Shown in pieces: positions 1 to 15,056 of a stretch of DNA of 64,000 nucleotides (the stretch's first letter is position 1; each line of letters begins with the position of its first letter). Both the position numbers and the translations under genes were made by a program. This DNA comes from Panulirus ornatus (taxonomy: Eukaryota; Arthropoda; Malacostraca; Decapoda; Palinuridae), in the NCBI RefSeq assembly GCF_036320965.1, contig NC_092238.1, positions 17,370,194 through 17,434,193 of the forward strand, read 5' to 3'. The notes below the pieces were generated by a model, which did not search any database, was not told the origin of the DNA, and worked only from the letters and a program-made list of their open reading frames with translations.

Positions 1-590
1 TATCCCTTCTTCCTCCAAAACCACTTCTTCGTTCAAACCATGATTCAACCATTCCTGTTCTGAGGCCATTAAAGCAAGGGATCAGGCATATGGTGCTTGG
101 AATATGCCTCTTTCCTCTGGCTCCCATTCAGCTTCTATCATTGCCCGTAATCGCTGCAACACGTTATCCGTGAGGCAAAGTGTTCCTTTATTCAAAGGAA
201 GTGCGATAACCTCTCCTCGTCATCCACTTATAGGTCTTTCTAGTCTTTAGCTTAGAGCATCTCTAACAACTTCTGTCGCTCTACCTTTTCCGTTCTGACG
301 GCACTATGGCTGTCTCTCCCGTTGACAAAGCAACTCTGTTTCCCGTTTCTGACTCCACCGCGGTGGACTCGTAACATTCCATCGTCCCTTGATGCTGTTC
401 TTACTAATTCCAATACTTGGCAAGCTGTTGTGTCATATGATTATTGTGTAGCCATCGGCCTCTTTCTCTACAAGTCGAAGCTTTGGAACTCTACCTTCTC
501 ATGTCTTTCCCAATAACTATAATGTGGCACATTTCAAAAGACAGGTCTTTCACTTTCACAAGAATTCGGAAATATTTTCCAACATAGAAA
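1..590 (+). mobile_element. Degraded jockey-like LINE fragment
   Basis: Forward frames carry scattered blocks of a non-LTR retrotransposon polyprotein. Near 45-105 there is a linker block reading FNHSCSEAIKARDQAYGAW, at 300-340 a block reading AVSPVDKATLF that precedes the RT domain in such elements, and at 460-515 a C-terminal block containing LWNS. The RT core expected between the last two blocks is missing, so the copy is internally deleted, and it carries several stops and frameshifts. A related C-terminal block (SELWNSLHSRVF) lies at about 54.2 kb. Jockey-like assignment is from motif memory only. It is a fossil with no intact protein. Confidence 0.5.
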
Positions 591-596
591 AATGCT

Positions 597-745
597 GTAA
601 CATCGAGGGAAATGAAGTCATGCAGTAACATCTACGGTAATAAAGTCATGCAGCAACATTAGTGGTAATAAAGTCATGTAGCAACATTCAGAGTAATAAA
701 GTCATGCAGTAACATTCAGGGTAATAAAGTCACGCAATAACATAT
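597..745. repeat. 28-bp minisatellite, about 5 copies
   Basis: Units of the form gtaataaagtcatgcag plus a variable AACATT stretch repeat every 28 bases with about 10 percent divergence. The array sits just downstream (gene sense) of the last visible exon of the pentraxin-fold gene, between it and the LINE fragment. Confidence 0.8.
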
Positions 746-829
746 ACATAAGTTGATTAATGGGTGACATGCACGGGAGTAATACATCGTGCATGATAAT
801 TGTTTAGTCCTATGTAAGTTGAGACTCAC

Positions 830-1234
830 CAGAGAATTGTGTCCAGTAGCCAGGATTTTGCCGTTCATGAAGACGCTCCACTGACCAGTGGCAGAGTTCC
901 AGGAGTGTAACATGTGGTACCAGACGCCAGCCTCGACCAGTGGTGATACCACCCGGCTCACCAACATATCGTTGATCTGCATCGTCCAGTGCTGCGGCTG
1001 CCCTCTCTCCAGCTGCACAGTTAGGTTATTGTTGTTCTTCGCCAAGTCCACTGCAGAAACAATGAGTGTGTTACTCTGTGGGTTATACATCTGGAAGACG
1101 CAAGTGTAGTCATGATGTACGCACGGAAGGTGTGCTGAGTTACATGTAAATATTACTATGTAATATTCTCAACACATACATGTATGTAAATATTACCAAG
1201 TAACTCTCTCTCTCTCTCTCTCTCTCTCTCCACA

Positions 1235-1270
<36 letters not shown>

Positions 1271-2313
1271 ACAATATTACCAAGTGACACTCTCCACACA
1301 TCATTCCTCATTACCCCGTACGTTCACGGGGCACCAATACCTCCTCACCGAAGGTGTTACTTACATGCATAGTTGAAGGTGGTGGCAGTGCGGTTGGCGT
1401 CGATCAGGTTGAACCAGTAGTGCATAGTGAAGCTGGACAGCTCCGGCATGTCAACGTCATACACAGAGTATTGCACATAACCCGACTGGTTCAGTCTCAG
1501 CTGTGATGGCATGATAATGTATGTTACCTCACAGGGACTTATGACAATAAAAAACTTTTTCCAAATATATCAAAGTAAGTTTTAGTGCACAACCCATATG
1601 ACATTCAAGAGTAATTAATCTCTCATATGCGTTAGATCTTCAGGGAAAAGCCAGTTTGAGTAGTGTTAGATCTTCAGGGGAAAGGCAGTTTGAGTAGTGT
1701 TAGATCTTCAAGGGAAAGCCAGTTGAGTAAGTGTTACATCTTCAGGGAAAAGCAAGTTTGAGTAGTGTTAAATCTTTTAGGGGAAAGCTAGTTTGAGTAG
1801 TGTTAGATCTTCAGGGAAAAGCAAGTTTGAGTAGTGTTAGATCTTCAGGGGAAAGCCAGTTTGAGTAGTGTTAGATCTTCAGGGAAAAGCCAGTTTGAGT
1901 AGTGTTAGATCTTCAGGGAAAAGCCAGTTTGAGTAGTGTTAGATCTTCAGGGAAAAGCCAGTTTGAGTAGTGTTAGATCTTCAGGGGAAAGCCAGTTTGA
2001 GTAGTGTTAGATCTTCAGGGGAAAGCCAGTTTGAGTAGTGTTAGATCTTCAAGGAAAAGCCAGTTTGAGTAGTGTTAGATCTTCAGGGAAAAGCCAGTTT
2101 GAGTAGTGTTAGATCTTCAGGGAAAAGCCAGTTTGAGTAGTGGAGACACAAGTGTTGGAGAAGATGGTGCAGGTGGATTACCTTGGGCAGTTTGTTGCCC
2201 TGGCATGGCTGAACCTGAGGGAAGAAGAGCCGGTCACAGCTGCCCGTGGTCACCACGACCGCCAGCACCAGCAGGAGCCACACCGTCAGTCTCTCACACA
2301 TACCCTCACGCAT
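830..2313 (-). CDS. Secreted pentraxin/laminin-G-fold protein, 5' three exons (partial gene)
   Basis: Three exons can be chained on the minus strand. Exon 1 (2313-2182, 44 codons) starts at ATG 2313 and gives a signal peptide (hydrophobic core LTVWLLLVLAVVVTTG), ending AAG before a GTAATC donor. Exon 2 (1500-1365) starts after CATCACAG in phase 0 and ends at GTAAGT. Exon 3 (1134-830) starts after AACTCAG and ends at GTGAGT. The phases agree at both joins and no stop occurs. The mature part reads like a pentraxin or LamG domain: MPELSSFTMHYWF, NYAS, then SWNSATGQWSVFMNG, the counterpart of the W-x-G-x-W-x-G strand pair of pentraxins. An in-frame ATG at 2301 is an alternative start. The family suggests ligand or glycan recognition outside the cell, but the full domain set is unknown because the gene runs off the left edge or into a long intron. 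The minus-strand ATG at 1090 lies inside exon 3 and is not a start. Confidence 0.72.
1202..1268. repeat. (TC)n-(CA)n microsatellite in intron 2
   Basis: About 29 bases of TC repeats are followed by about 36 bases of CA repeats, lying between exons 2 and 3 of the pentraxin-fold gene. Confidence 0.95.
1630..2143. repeat. 34-bp minisatellite in intron 1, about 15 copies
   Basis: The unit contains gttagatcttcagggaaaag and ccagtttgagtagt, repeating every 33-35 bases with few substitutions (CAGGGGAAAG and CAGGGAAAAG variants). It ends about 40 bases from the exon 1 donor at 2181, so it occupies most of intron 1 of the pentraxin-fold gene. The near-identity of units points to recent expansion or homogenisation. 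Confidence 0.92.
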
Positions 2314-2721
2314 CCTCACCGCCGTTTTCTGTTCGGTAAGAATGAAGCATAGACTGATCAGTGCACAACCTAATTTCAGTTTACCACCTGAAGCTTACAA
2401 ACCACAAGGCGATTTTGCTGTTGGGTATTTATCAACAATCACATATTAATATCTGTGGAAGAATAATAGATTAGTTTTTATTATTATTGCCTTCCCCGAA
2501 GACAATACGTAGTTTGTGTATTTCCGTCATCCACAGTACCAGTGCACATGACGTCATCCACAGTACCAGTGCACATGACGTCATCCACAGTAGCAGTGCA
2601 CATCATGTATCACATGTTCAGTGAAACATGATGATGTCATCAACTTCCATAACTTATGCTGACCAAAATAGCAAAAAGACATTCGACATTATCGTGTAGG
2701 TTCGCATGGCATTAGTGTATA
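2314..2721 (-). other. Upstream region of the pentraxin-fold gene
   Basis: This is presumed promoter and 5' UTR sequence. On the minus strand a pyrimidine-rich stretch ending GAACAG lies about 20 bases before ATG 2313 and could be an acceptor for an untranslated first exon. I see no convincing TATA box. Confidence 0.3.
2526..2604. repeat. 27-bp tandem repeat, 3 copies
   Basis: Three copies of a unit containing gtcatccacagtaccagtgc, the third with one substitution and a truncated end. Confidence 0.88.
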
Positions 2722-2943
2722 GTTGACCTAGCAAAGCCTAACCTAATCTAACCTAACCTAACCAAACCTAACCTAACTAACCAAGCCTAACCTAACCTAA
2801 CATAACATAACCTAACTTAACCAAACCTAACCTAACTAACCAAACCTACCTTAACTAACCAAGCCTAACCTAACCTAACCTAACCTAACGTAACCAAGCC
2901 TAACCTAACCTAACCTAACCTAACCTAACCTAACCTAACCTAA
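2722..2943 (-). repeat. Interstitial (TTAGG)n-type telomeric repeat
   Basis: The plus strand reads (CCTAA)n for about 220 bases, interspersed with variants such as CCAAA and CTAA. The last 60 bases before 2943 are nearly perfect. The complement TTAGG is the standard arthropod telomeric pentamer. Unique sequence and genes lie on both sides, so this is an internal array and not a chromosome end. Confidence 0.88.
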
Positions 2944-3195
2944 GGTAGAGAACTAACCATTGTGAACTAGTCAGTATTTACTAACCATGACATTCTGGCA
3001 GTGAAGTATTTCTACAGGTTCTGACCTAGTATGACCTACAGGAACGATAACAACTTGGTTATGATATATTCCTTCAGGCATTCGTCTAGTTAAGTAAGGA
3101 CAATTACTTGATGCTGAAGTATTTGTACAAGCTCTTAGTATGAACGACTCCGGCCAATGTGACCACAAATATCAATATGTAAAGAATTTCAGCAT

Positions 3196-3218
3196 TATGA
3201 TGATGATGATGATGATGC
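3196..3218. repeat. (GAT)n microsatellite
   Basis: About seven ATG/GAT triplets. Confidence 0.9.
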
Positions 3219-3239
3219 TACCTGGATCAATGGATGAGA

Positions 3240-3385
3240 AAAGTTGACAGACGAACACCTGCTCGACAGATACTTGGCGGACTAAGACCCACTCGACAAA
3301 TAGTTGACGGACGAAGACCCACTCGACAAATAGTTGACGGACGAACACCTACTCGACTGGTAGCTGCTGGACAAACACCTGTCTG
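3240..3385. repeat. 30-bp minisatellite, about 5 diverged copies
   Basis: Units contain gacggacgaagacccactcg followed by ACAAATAGTT. The central two copies match closely and the outer copies are diverged. Confidence 0.8.
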
Positions 3386-4061
3386 ACGCGGTGGAGTCCA
3401 GCTAGGCTATATATGCGTACCATACGGGTTTACCCAGTAATCAAAAGTTGCCAAGAAGCATATTAACTGATGGCATCTTTTACGATGAAATTTCCTTTCG
3501 TAAAGCATTTCTCACCGCAGTGTACAAGCAGCTGTACGTGAAATATTGATATCATACATCAAAAATGACGGAAACACAGAGGGAAAAGAGATCAAATGAC
3601 TTAGGACAATAACGTGAACAACGCAAACGTAAACGTGATTTATATCGCTATGACAGTGGAAACAGACTGCGAACCAGCATAGGTACATAGGCCACATGTA
3701 GAGTGAGAGTATGTGTGTGGTAAAGATATTTCGGTTGGAGGATGTACCTTGCGTTGACGCTCTTAATGACCCTGGTAGTTGATAGGCCTAAAGCCCAACA
3801 CGCCAACCAACCAGCAGAGATATATCTAACAAATTGTGGAATCATTGAGACGAGGTCATATGAATTATACTTGATGAATACAACGATTTTAGAGACATCG
3901 AGTGTCTGTTCTTCGTAGATGTAATGCTGCCAGTACTGCCAGTACTGCCATTCTAGAGACCCCTCAGCAATTGGCCTGAAATTGGTACTTAATCACATTT
4001 CACGATGCAACAGAAACTGTAAGATAAAGTTTAAAATTATATCGTTCACATTGAAATGAAG

Positions 4062-4063
<2 letters not shown>
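3386..4063. other. Non-repetitive stretch, no gene recognised
   Basis: I see no credible coding exon, RNA gene or mobile element here. The only oddity is a triple CAGTACTGC near 3928-3950. Confidence 0.5.

Positions 4064-4149
<86 letters not shown>
4064..4149. repeat. (TA)n microsatellite
   Basis: Pure TA for about 85 bases, directly abutting the truncated 5' side of an RTE-A fragment. Confidence 0.97.
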
Positions 4150-4584
<435 letters not shown>

Positions 4585-4608
4585 CCGCTCACACTTATCA
4601 TCTAACTG

Positions 4609-4697
<89 letters not shown>

Positions 4698-4726
4698 TAT
4701 ATCCGCTCACACTTACCATCTAACTG

Positions 4727-4777
<51 letters not shown>

Positions 4778-4802
4778 CTCACACTTGTCATCTAACTGTC
4801 AT
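4585..4802. repeat. Higher-order repeat: 28-bp unit alternating with (TA)n
   Basis: Three copies of a 28-bp unit (tccgctcacacttatcatct plus AACTGTCA, with single-base variants TAT/TAC/TGT) start near 4585, 4701 and 4774. TA tracts of about 75-90 and 45 bases separate them. Confidence 0.9.
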
Positions 4803-4806
4803 ATAC

Positions 4807-5040
4807 ATTGCACAGACGCCACAAATCCCTATCCGTATCCAGACTCAAAGACATGCCCCAGGTCAGTCCATTGATAGCAAAGCGACCCCGGTGTACCACA
4901 TCATTCCAATTCACTACATTACTTTTACACATTTCACCTCCTGCATGTTCAGGCCCCGATCGTTCAAACCTTTTTCACTCCATCCTTCCTCCTGCAGTTT
5001 GGTCTCCTTCTTCTCCTTGTTCCCTCTTCCTCTGACACAT
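4807..5040 (-). mobile_element. Old RTE-A 3' end fragment
   Basis: Minus-strand sequence matches the RTE-A C-terminal codons and proximal 3' UTR at perhaps 80 percent by eye, with a deletion of the GAAGCGTCTGGGGTAAACC segment. It is more diverged than any neighbouring copy, so it is probably an older insertion. Confidence 0.7.
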
Positions 5041-5335
5041 TTATCTGTAATTTCACCTCTTGAGTCAATGAATGTTGTTGGAATTACTGCAACATCCGCA
5101 CTGTCTTGGAAAACCCACATTACGAAAATAGATAAGTCTGTCTCTAAGAAAGTGGGATTCCTGTTTAGAGGTTGAAATTTCTTTTCTTCTGAACCGGTGC
5201 CCTGTTTATAAAAAGGTTGTTCTGTTCTTGTATAGATTACTGCACTCATATGGTTCTAGCTCTGCAACCTTACTTCACGGAGTTGAGTCGAAAGTGGTCC
5301 GCTAACTTCAAAACTTGACTCACTTCCCCCAAACT
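5041..5335 (+). mobile_element. Jockey-like LINE, RT C-terminal fragment
   Basis: Forward translation near 5065-5165 reads [16 protein letters not shown] and then [11 protein letters not shown], followed by broken FFSSE and HGVESK blocks. This order is typical of the region after the RT thumb in jockey-type elements. It abuts the antisense RTE-A fragment with no recognisable target duplication. Confidence 0.55.
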
Positions 5336-5390
5336 GCATTTTTTCAAAGATGAGAAGGTACGGGCATCTGAGGCCAACCCATTAACGTTT

Positions 5391-5411
5391 TATATATATA
5401 TATATATATAC

Positions 5412-5482
<71 letters not shown>
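5391..5482. repeat. (TA)n plus poly-T
   Basis: TA tract with two short interruptions, followed by about 17 T that form the complement of the poly(A) tail of the next RTE-A copy. Confidence 0.95.
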
Positions 5483-5496
<14 letters not shown>

Positions 5497-6467
5497 ATTC
5501 TTTTTTTTATTATACTTTGTTGCTGTCTCCCGCGTTTGCGAGGTAGCGCAAGGAAACAGACGAAAGAAATGGCCCCGCCCCCCCCCCCCCCCCCATACAC
5601 ATGTATATACATACGTCCACACACGCAAATATACATACCTACACAGCTTTCCATGGTTTACCCCAGACGCTTCACATGCCTTGATTCAATCCACTGACAG
5701 CACGTCAGCCCCGGTATACCACATCGCTCCAATTCACTCTATTCCTTGCCCTCCTTTCACCCTCCTGCATGTTCAGGCCCCGATCACACAAAATCTTTTT
5801 CACTCCATCTTTCCACCTCCAATTTGGTCTCCCTCTTCTCCTCGTTCCCTCCACCTCCGACACATATATCCTCTTGGTCAATCTTTCCTCACTCATTCTC
5901 TCCATGTGCCCAAACCACTTCAAAACACCCTCTTCTGCTCTCTCAACCACGCTCTTTTTATTTCCACACATCTCTCTTACCCTTACGTTACTCACTCGAT
6001 CAAACCACCTCACACCACACATTGTCCTCAAACATCTCATTTCCAGCACATCCATCCTCCTGCGCACAACTCTATCCATAGCCCATGCCTCGCAACCATA
6101 CAACATTGTTGGAACCACTATTCCTTCAAACATACCCATTATTGCTTTCCGAGATAATGTTCTCGACTTCCACACATTCTTCAAGGCCCCCAGAATTTTC
6201 GCCCCCTCCCCCACCCTATGATCCACTTCCGCTATGATCCACTTCCAAACTCAGTCACCAGCTTCTGCAGTTTCTCACATGAATCAGCCACCAGCGCTGT
6301 ATCATCAGCGAACAACGACTGACTCACTTCCCAAGCTCTCTCATCCCCAACAGACTTCATACTTGCCCCTCTTTCCAAAACTCTTGCATTTACCTCCCTA
6401 ACAACCCCATCCATAAACAAATTAAACAACCATGGAGACATCACACACCCCTGCCGCAAACCTACAG

Positions 6468-6470
<3 letters not shown>
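5483..6470 (-). mobile_element. RTE-A copy, short-3'UTR subfamily, internally deleted
   Basis: Reading on the minus strand, the copy starts inside [12 protein letters not shown], passes the catalytic FADD motif, then jumps at about 6225-6242 by an internal deletion of roughly 200 bases. A 15-bp duplication (CTATGATCCACTTCC) sits at the breakpoint. It continues through the C-terminal frame 6226-5705 and the short 3' UTR to the poly-A tail. The 5' side is truncated exactly at a TA tract. Confidence 0.9.

Positions 6471-6548
<78 letters not shown>
6471..6548. repeat. (TA)n microsatellite
   Basis: Pure TA between an RTE-A 5' truncation point and a composite short element. Confidence 0.97.
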
Positions 6549-6551
<3 letters not shown>

Positions 6552-6787
6552 CCCTGGGGATAGGGGATTAAGAATACTTCCCACATATTCCCTGCGTGTC
6601 GTAGAAGGCGACTAATAGGGGAGGGAGCGGGGGGCTGGAAATCCTCCCCTCTCGTTTTTTCTTTTAATTTTCCAAAAGGAGGAACAGAGGGGGGGCCAGG
6701 TAAGGATATCCCACAAAGGCCCAGTCCTCTGTTCTTAACACTACCTCGCTAACGCGGGAAATGGCGAATGGTTTAAAAGAAGAAAGA
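6549..6787 (+). mobile_element. Composite short element (RTE-A 5' head + 3'-like tail), copy 1
   Basis: It starts TATCCCTGGGGATAGGGG, the same start as the 5' UTR of the full-length RTE-A copy. It continues through the GTCGTAGAAGGCGACTA segment, an oligo-T, a GGCCCAGTCCTCTG segment and a tail GCTACCTCGCTAACGCGGGA similar to the RTE-A 3' end. About 240 bp, no coding capacity, TA tracts on both sides. It is probably mobilised in trans by RTE-A (inference). Confidence 0.75.
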
Positions 6788-10289
<3,502 letters not shown>

Positions 10290-10292
<3 letters not shown>

Positions 10293-11863
10293 GTTCAGGC
10301 TCCGATCGCTCAAAATCTTTTTCACTCCATCCCTGCACCTCTAATTTGGTCTCCCACTTCTCGTTCCCTCCACCTTCGACACATATATCCTCTTTGTCAA
10401 TCTTTCCTCTCTCATTCTCTCCATGTGAATGAAACCATTTCAATATCCCTCTTCTGCTCTCTCAACACACTCTTTTTATTACCACACATATCTCTTACCC
10501 TTTCATTACTTACTCGATGAAACAATCTCACACCACATATTGTCCTCAAGCATCTCATTTCCAACACATACACCCTCCTCCGCACAGCCCTATCTATAGC
10601 CCACGCCTCGCAACCATATTACATTGTTGGAACCACTAGTCTTTCAAACATACCCATTTTTGCTCTCCAAGATAACGTCCTCGCCTTCCACACATTCTTG
10701 AATGCTCCCAGAAACTTCGCCCCTCCCCCCACTCTGTAACTCACTTCCACTTCCATGGTTCCATCCGCTACTAAATCTACTCCCAGATATCTAAGACACT
10801 TCACTCCCTTCAGTTTTTCTCCATATAAACATACCTCCAAATTGATTTGTCCCTCAACCCTACTGAACCTAATAACATTGCTCTTATTCACATTTACTCT
10901 CAGCTTTCTTCTCTCACAAACTTTAACAAAGTCAGTCACCAGCTTCTGCAGTTTCTCACCCGAATCAGCCACCACCGCTGTACCATCAGCGAACAACTGA
11001 CTCACTTCCCAAGCTCTCTCATCCACAACAGACTGCATTCTTGCCCTCCTCTCCAAAACTCTTGCATTCAGCTCTCTAACAACCCCATCAATAAAAGAAA
11101 TGATCAATCGTGGATACATCACGCACACCTGCCGCAAACCGACATTTACTGGAAACCAATCACTTTCCTCTCTTCCTGCTCGTACACATGCCTCACATAC
11201 CGATAAAAACTTTTTACTGCTTCTAAAAACTTGCCTCCCACACCATATATTATTAATACCTTGCACAGAGCATCTCTTTCAACTGTATCATATTTCTTTT
11301 CAGATCTATAAATGCTACACACAAATCCATCTGTTATTCTAAGTATACATACATTCCTCAAAGCAAACACCGGATCCACACATCCTCTACCTCTTCTGAG
11401 ACCACACTGCTCTTCTCTAAACTGATGCTCTGTACATGCCGTCATCCTCTCAGTCAATACCCTCCCATACAATTTCCCAGCAATACTCAACAAACTTATG
11501 CCTCTGTAATTTGGACACTCACCTTTGTCCCCTTTACCTTTATACAATGGCACTATACATGCATTCCGCCAATCCTCATGCACATCTTTGTAAACCATAC
11601 ATACATTGAATATTCTCACCAACCAGTCAATAACACTGTTACCCCCTTTTCATATAAACTCCACTGAAATACCATCCAAACCCGTCGCCTTGTCTGCTTT
11701 CATCTTTCGCAAAGCTTTCACTACTAATTCTCTGTTTACCAAACCATTCTCCCTAACCCTCTCACTTCGCACACCACCTCGACCAAAACACCCTGTATTT
11801 GCCACTCTATCATCAAACACATTGAAAAAGCCTTCAAAATAGTCAATTCATCTCTTTCTGACT
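10290..11863 (-). mobile_element. Old RTE-A copy, RT region
   Basis: The minus strand covers RT from the linker (about 11860) to near the C-terminus (10293) with no 3' UTR. Frames 11622-11146 and 11266-10619 hold most of it. Catalytic residues are lost: motif A reads SIYRSEKKYD and motif C reads FADG. The copy is diverged from the young consensus along its whole length. Confidence 0.85.
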
Positions 11864-11876
11864 TCGTGAATATACA

Positions 11877-12757
11877 TATGGGTATGTTTGAAGGAATAGT
11901 GTTTCCAACAATGTTATATGGTTGCGAGGCGTGGGCTATAGATAGCGTTGTGCGGAGGAGGGTGGATGTGTTGGAAATGAGATGTTTGAGGACAATATGT
12001 GGTGTGAAGTGGTTTGATCGAGTAAGTAATGAAAGGGTAAGAGAGATGTGTAGTAATAAAAAGAGTGTGGTTGAGAGAGCAGAAGAGGGTGTTTTGAAAG
12101 AGTTTGGTCACATAGAAAGAATGAGTGAGGAAAGATTGACAGAGGATATATGCGTCAGATGTGGAGGGAACGAGAAGTGGGAGACCAAATTGGAGGTGGA
12201 AAGATGGAGTGAAAAAGATTTTGAGTGATCGGAGCCTGAACATGCAGGAGGGTGAAAGGCGTGCAAGGAATAGAGTGAATTGGAACGATGTGGTATATCG
12301 GGGACAATGTGCTGTTAATTGATTGAACCAAGGCATGTGAAGCGTCTTGGGTAAACCATGGAAAGTTCAGTGGGGCCTGGATTTGGAAAGAGAGCTGTGG
12401 TTTGGGTGCGTTATACATGATAGCTAGAGACTGAGTGTGAACGAATATGGCTTTTGTTGTCTTTTCCTAGCGCTGCTTCGCGTACATGCCGGGGGGAGGA
12501 GGTTGTCATTTTCATGTGTGGCGAGGTGGCGACGGGAATGAATAAGAGCAGGCAGTATGAATTATGTACATGTGTATATACGTATATGTCTGTGTGTATA
12601 TATATATGTAAACGTTGAGATGTATAGGTATGTATATGTGCTCGTGTGGAGGTGTATGTATATACATGTGTATGTGGGTGGGTTGGCCCATTCTTTCGTC
12701 TGCTTCCTTGCGCTACCTCGCTAACGCGGGATACAGCGACAAAGCATAATAGATATA
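11877..12757 (+). mobile_element. RTE-A copy, long-3'UTR, 3' end only
   Basis: Forward sequence starts at GGTATGTTTGAAGG (the MGMFEGIV block), continues to the end of the protein near 12309 with frame shifts around 12135, and then carries the full long 3' UTR ending GCGACAAAGCA. It joins the previous antisense copy head to head with about 13 unassigned bases. Confidence 0.88.
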
Positions 12758-12769
12758 TAAATAAATAAG

Positions 12770-12770
<1 letters not shown>

Positions 12771-12863
<93 letters not shown>
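12771..12863. repeat. (TA)n microsatellite
   Basis: Pure TA at the 3' end of one RTE-A copy and the 5' truncation of the next. Confidence 0.97.
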
Positions 12864-12867
<4 letters not shown>

Positions 12868-13751
12868 GAAGAAAGTTAAGAGTAAATGTGAATAAGAGCA
12901 AGGTTATTAGGCACAGTAGGGTTGAGGGTCAAGTCAATTGGGAGGTGAGTTTGAATGGAGAAAAACTGGAGGAAGTAAAGTGTTTTAGATATCTGGGAGT
13001 GGATCTGGCAGCGGATGGAACCATGGAAGCGGAAGTGGATCATAGGATGGGGGAGGGGGCGAAAATTCTGGGAGCCTTGAAGAATGTGTGGAAGTCGAGA
13101 ACATTATCTCGGAAAGCAAAAATGGGTATGTTTGAAGGAATAGTGGTTCCAACAATGTTGTATAGTTGCGAGGCGTGGGCTATGGATAGAGTGGTGAGCA
13201 GGAGGATGGATGTGCTGGAAATGAGATGTTTGAGGGCAATGTGTGGTGGGAGGTGGTTTGATCGAGTAAGTAACGTAAGGGTAAGAGAGATGTGTGGAAA
13301 TAAAAAGAGCGTGGTTGAGAGAGCAGAAGAGGGTGTTTTGAAATGGTTTGGGCACATGGAGAGAATGAGTGAGGAAAGATTGACCAAGAGGATATATGTG
13401 TCGGAGGTGGAGGGAACGAGGAGAAGAGGGAGACCAAATTGGAGGTGGAAAGATGAAGTGAAAAAGATTTTGTATGATCGGGGCCTGAACATGCAGGAGG
13501 GTGAAAGGAGGGCAAGGATTAGAGTGAATTGGAGCGATGTGGTATACCGGGGTTGACGTGCTGGCAGTGGATTAAATCAGGGCATGTGAAGCGTCTGGGG
13601 TAAACCATGGAAAGCTGTGTAGGTATGTATAGTTGCGTGTGTGGACGTATGTATATACATGTGTATGGGGGTGGGTTGGGCCATTTCTTTCGTCTGTTTC
13701 CTTGCGCTACCTCGCAAACGCGGGAGACAGCGAAAAAAAAAAAAAAAAATA
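12864..13751 (+). mobile_element. RTE-A copy, short-3'UTR, C-terminal half
   Basis: Starts at TGAAAGAAGAAAG straight after TA and stays open to the protein stop at 13556. Carries Asp in the E-V-D-H-R block. The short 3' UTR ends in about 14 A at 13738-13751. Confidence 0.9.
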
Positions 13752-13756
13752 TATGT

Positions 13757-14109
13757 AAAACATACAAACATCCAACAGCTAAAATCAAACCGGGGACCCC
13801 TGTGCAATAGGCGGGAGCGCTACCACTAGTCTATGATCGCCCGTAATAGAGAAATTACTATTTGAATACTATGGACTCGAATACCCTTCGTCTCACATTC
13901 GGTAAAATGCTATCTGCTTGCTGTGTGAGCCTGATGGGAAATAACCGGTGTAGACCCCGTTGCTCACCAACGTGAGACGAAGGGTATTCGAGTTCATAGT
14001 ATTCGAATAGTAATTTCCCTATTAGGGGCGATCATAGTCTAGCGGTAGCGCTCCTGCCAGTTGCACAGGGGTCCCGGGTTCGATCCTGGCTGTTGGAGGT
14101 TTGTTTTAT
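13757..14109. mobile_element. Foldback element with tRNA-like promoter boxes in both arms
   Basis: Two arms of about 140 bp (13757-13896 and 13972-14109) are inverted repeats of each other at roughly 90 percent, around a 75-bp loop. Each arm holds a tRNA-like module: an A-box-like TAGTCTAGCGGTAGCGCTC and, in the right arm, a clean B box GGTTCGATCC. The arms next to the loop share GTGAGACGAAGGGTATTCGA. The acceptor stem of a tRNA cannot be formed, so these are tRNA-derived SINE heads or a foldback transposon, not tRNA genes. Confidence 0.75.
14028..14100 (+). other. tRNA-derived module (right arm)
   Basis: The A-box-like and B-box-like segments are spaced about 35 bases apart as in a tRNA gene. 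The T-arm GGGTTCGATCCTGG has one mismatch in its stem, and the first and last seven bases do not pair. Best read as a decayed pol III promoter head. Confidence 0.5.
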
Positions 14110-14160
14110 ATGAAGGTGCGCGTTCATATGCACTTTGTTCGTATTTATACATATCATATG

Positions 14161-14164
<4 letters not shown>

Positions 14165-14234
<70 letters not shown>
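14165..14234. repeat. (TA)n microsatellite
   Basis: Pure TA, followed by TTATTATTATTATA at the tail of an antisense RTE-A copy. Confidence 0.97.

Positions 14235-15056
<822 letters not shown>

Noticed and set aside
716..1090. Single-exon gene starting at ATG 1090
   Set aside because: The ATG is inside an exon with a better acceptor at 1134, and the reading past 830 runs through a GTGAGT donor into intron.
2106..2339. Plus-strand proline-rich frames over 2106-2450
   Set aside because: They lie antisense to the signal-peptide exon and show no domain or splice support.
2722..2943. Chromosome end
   Set aside because: Non-telomeric sequence and genes continue on both sides.
13765..14100. Functional tRNA genes
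   Set aside because: B-box-like segments exist but acceptor stems do not pair and no clear anticodon arm forms.
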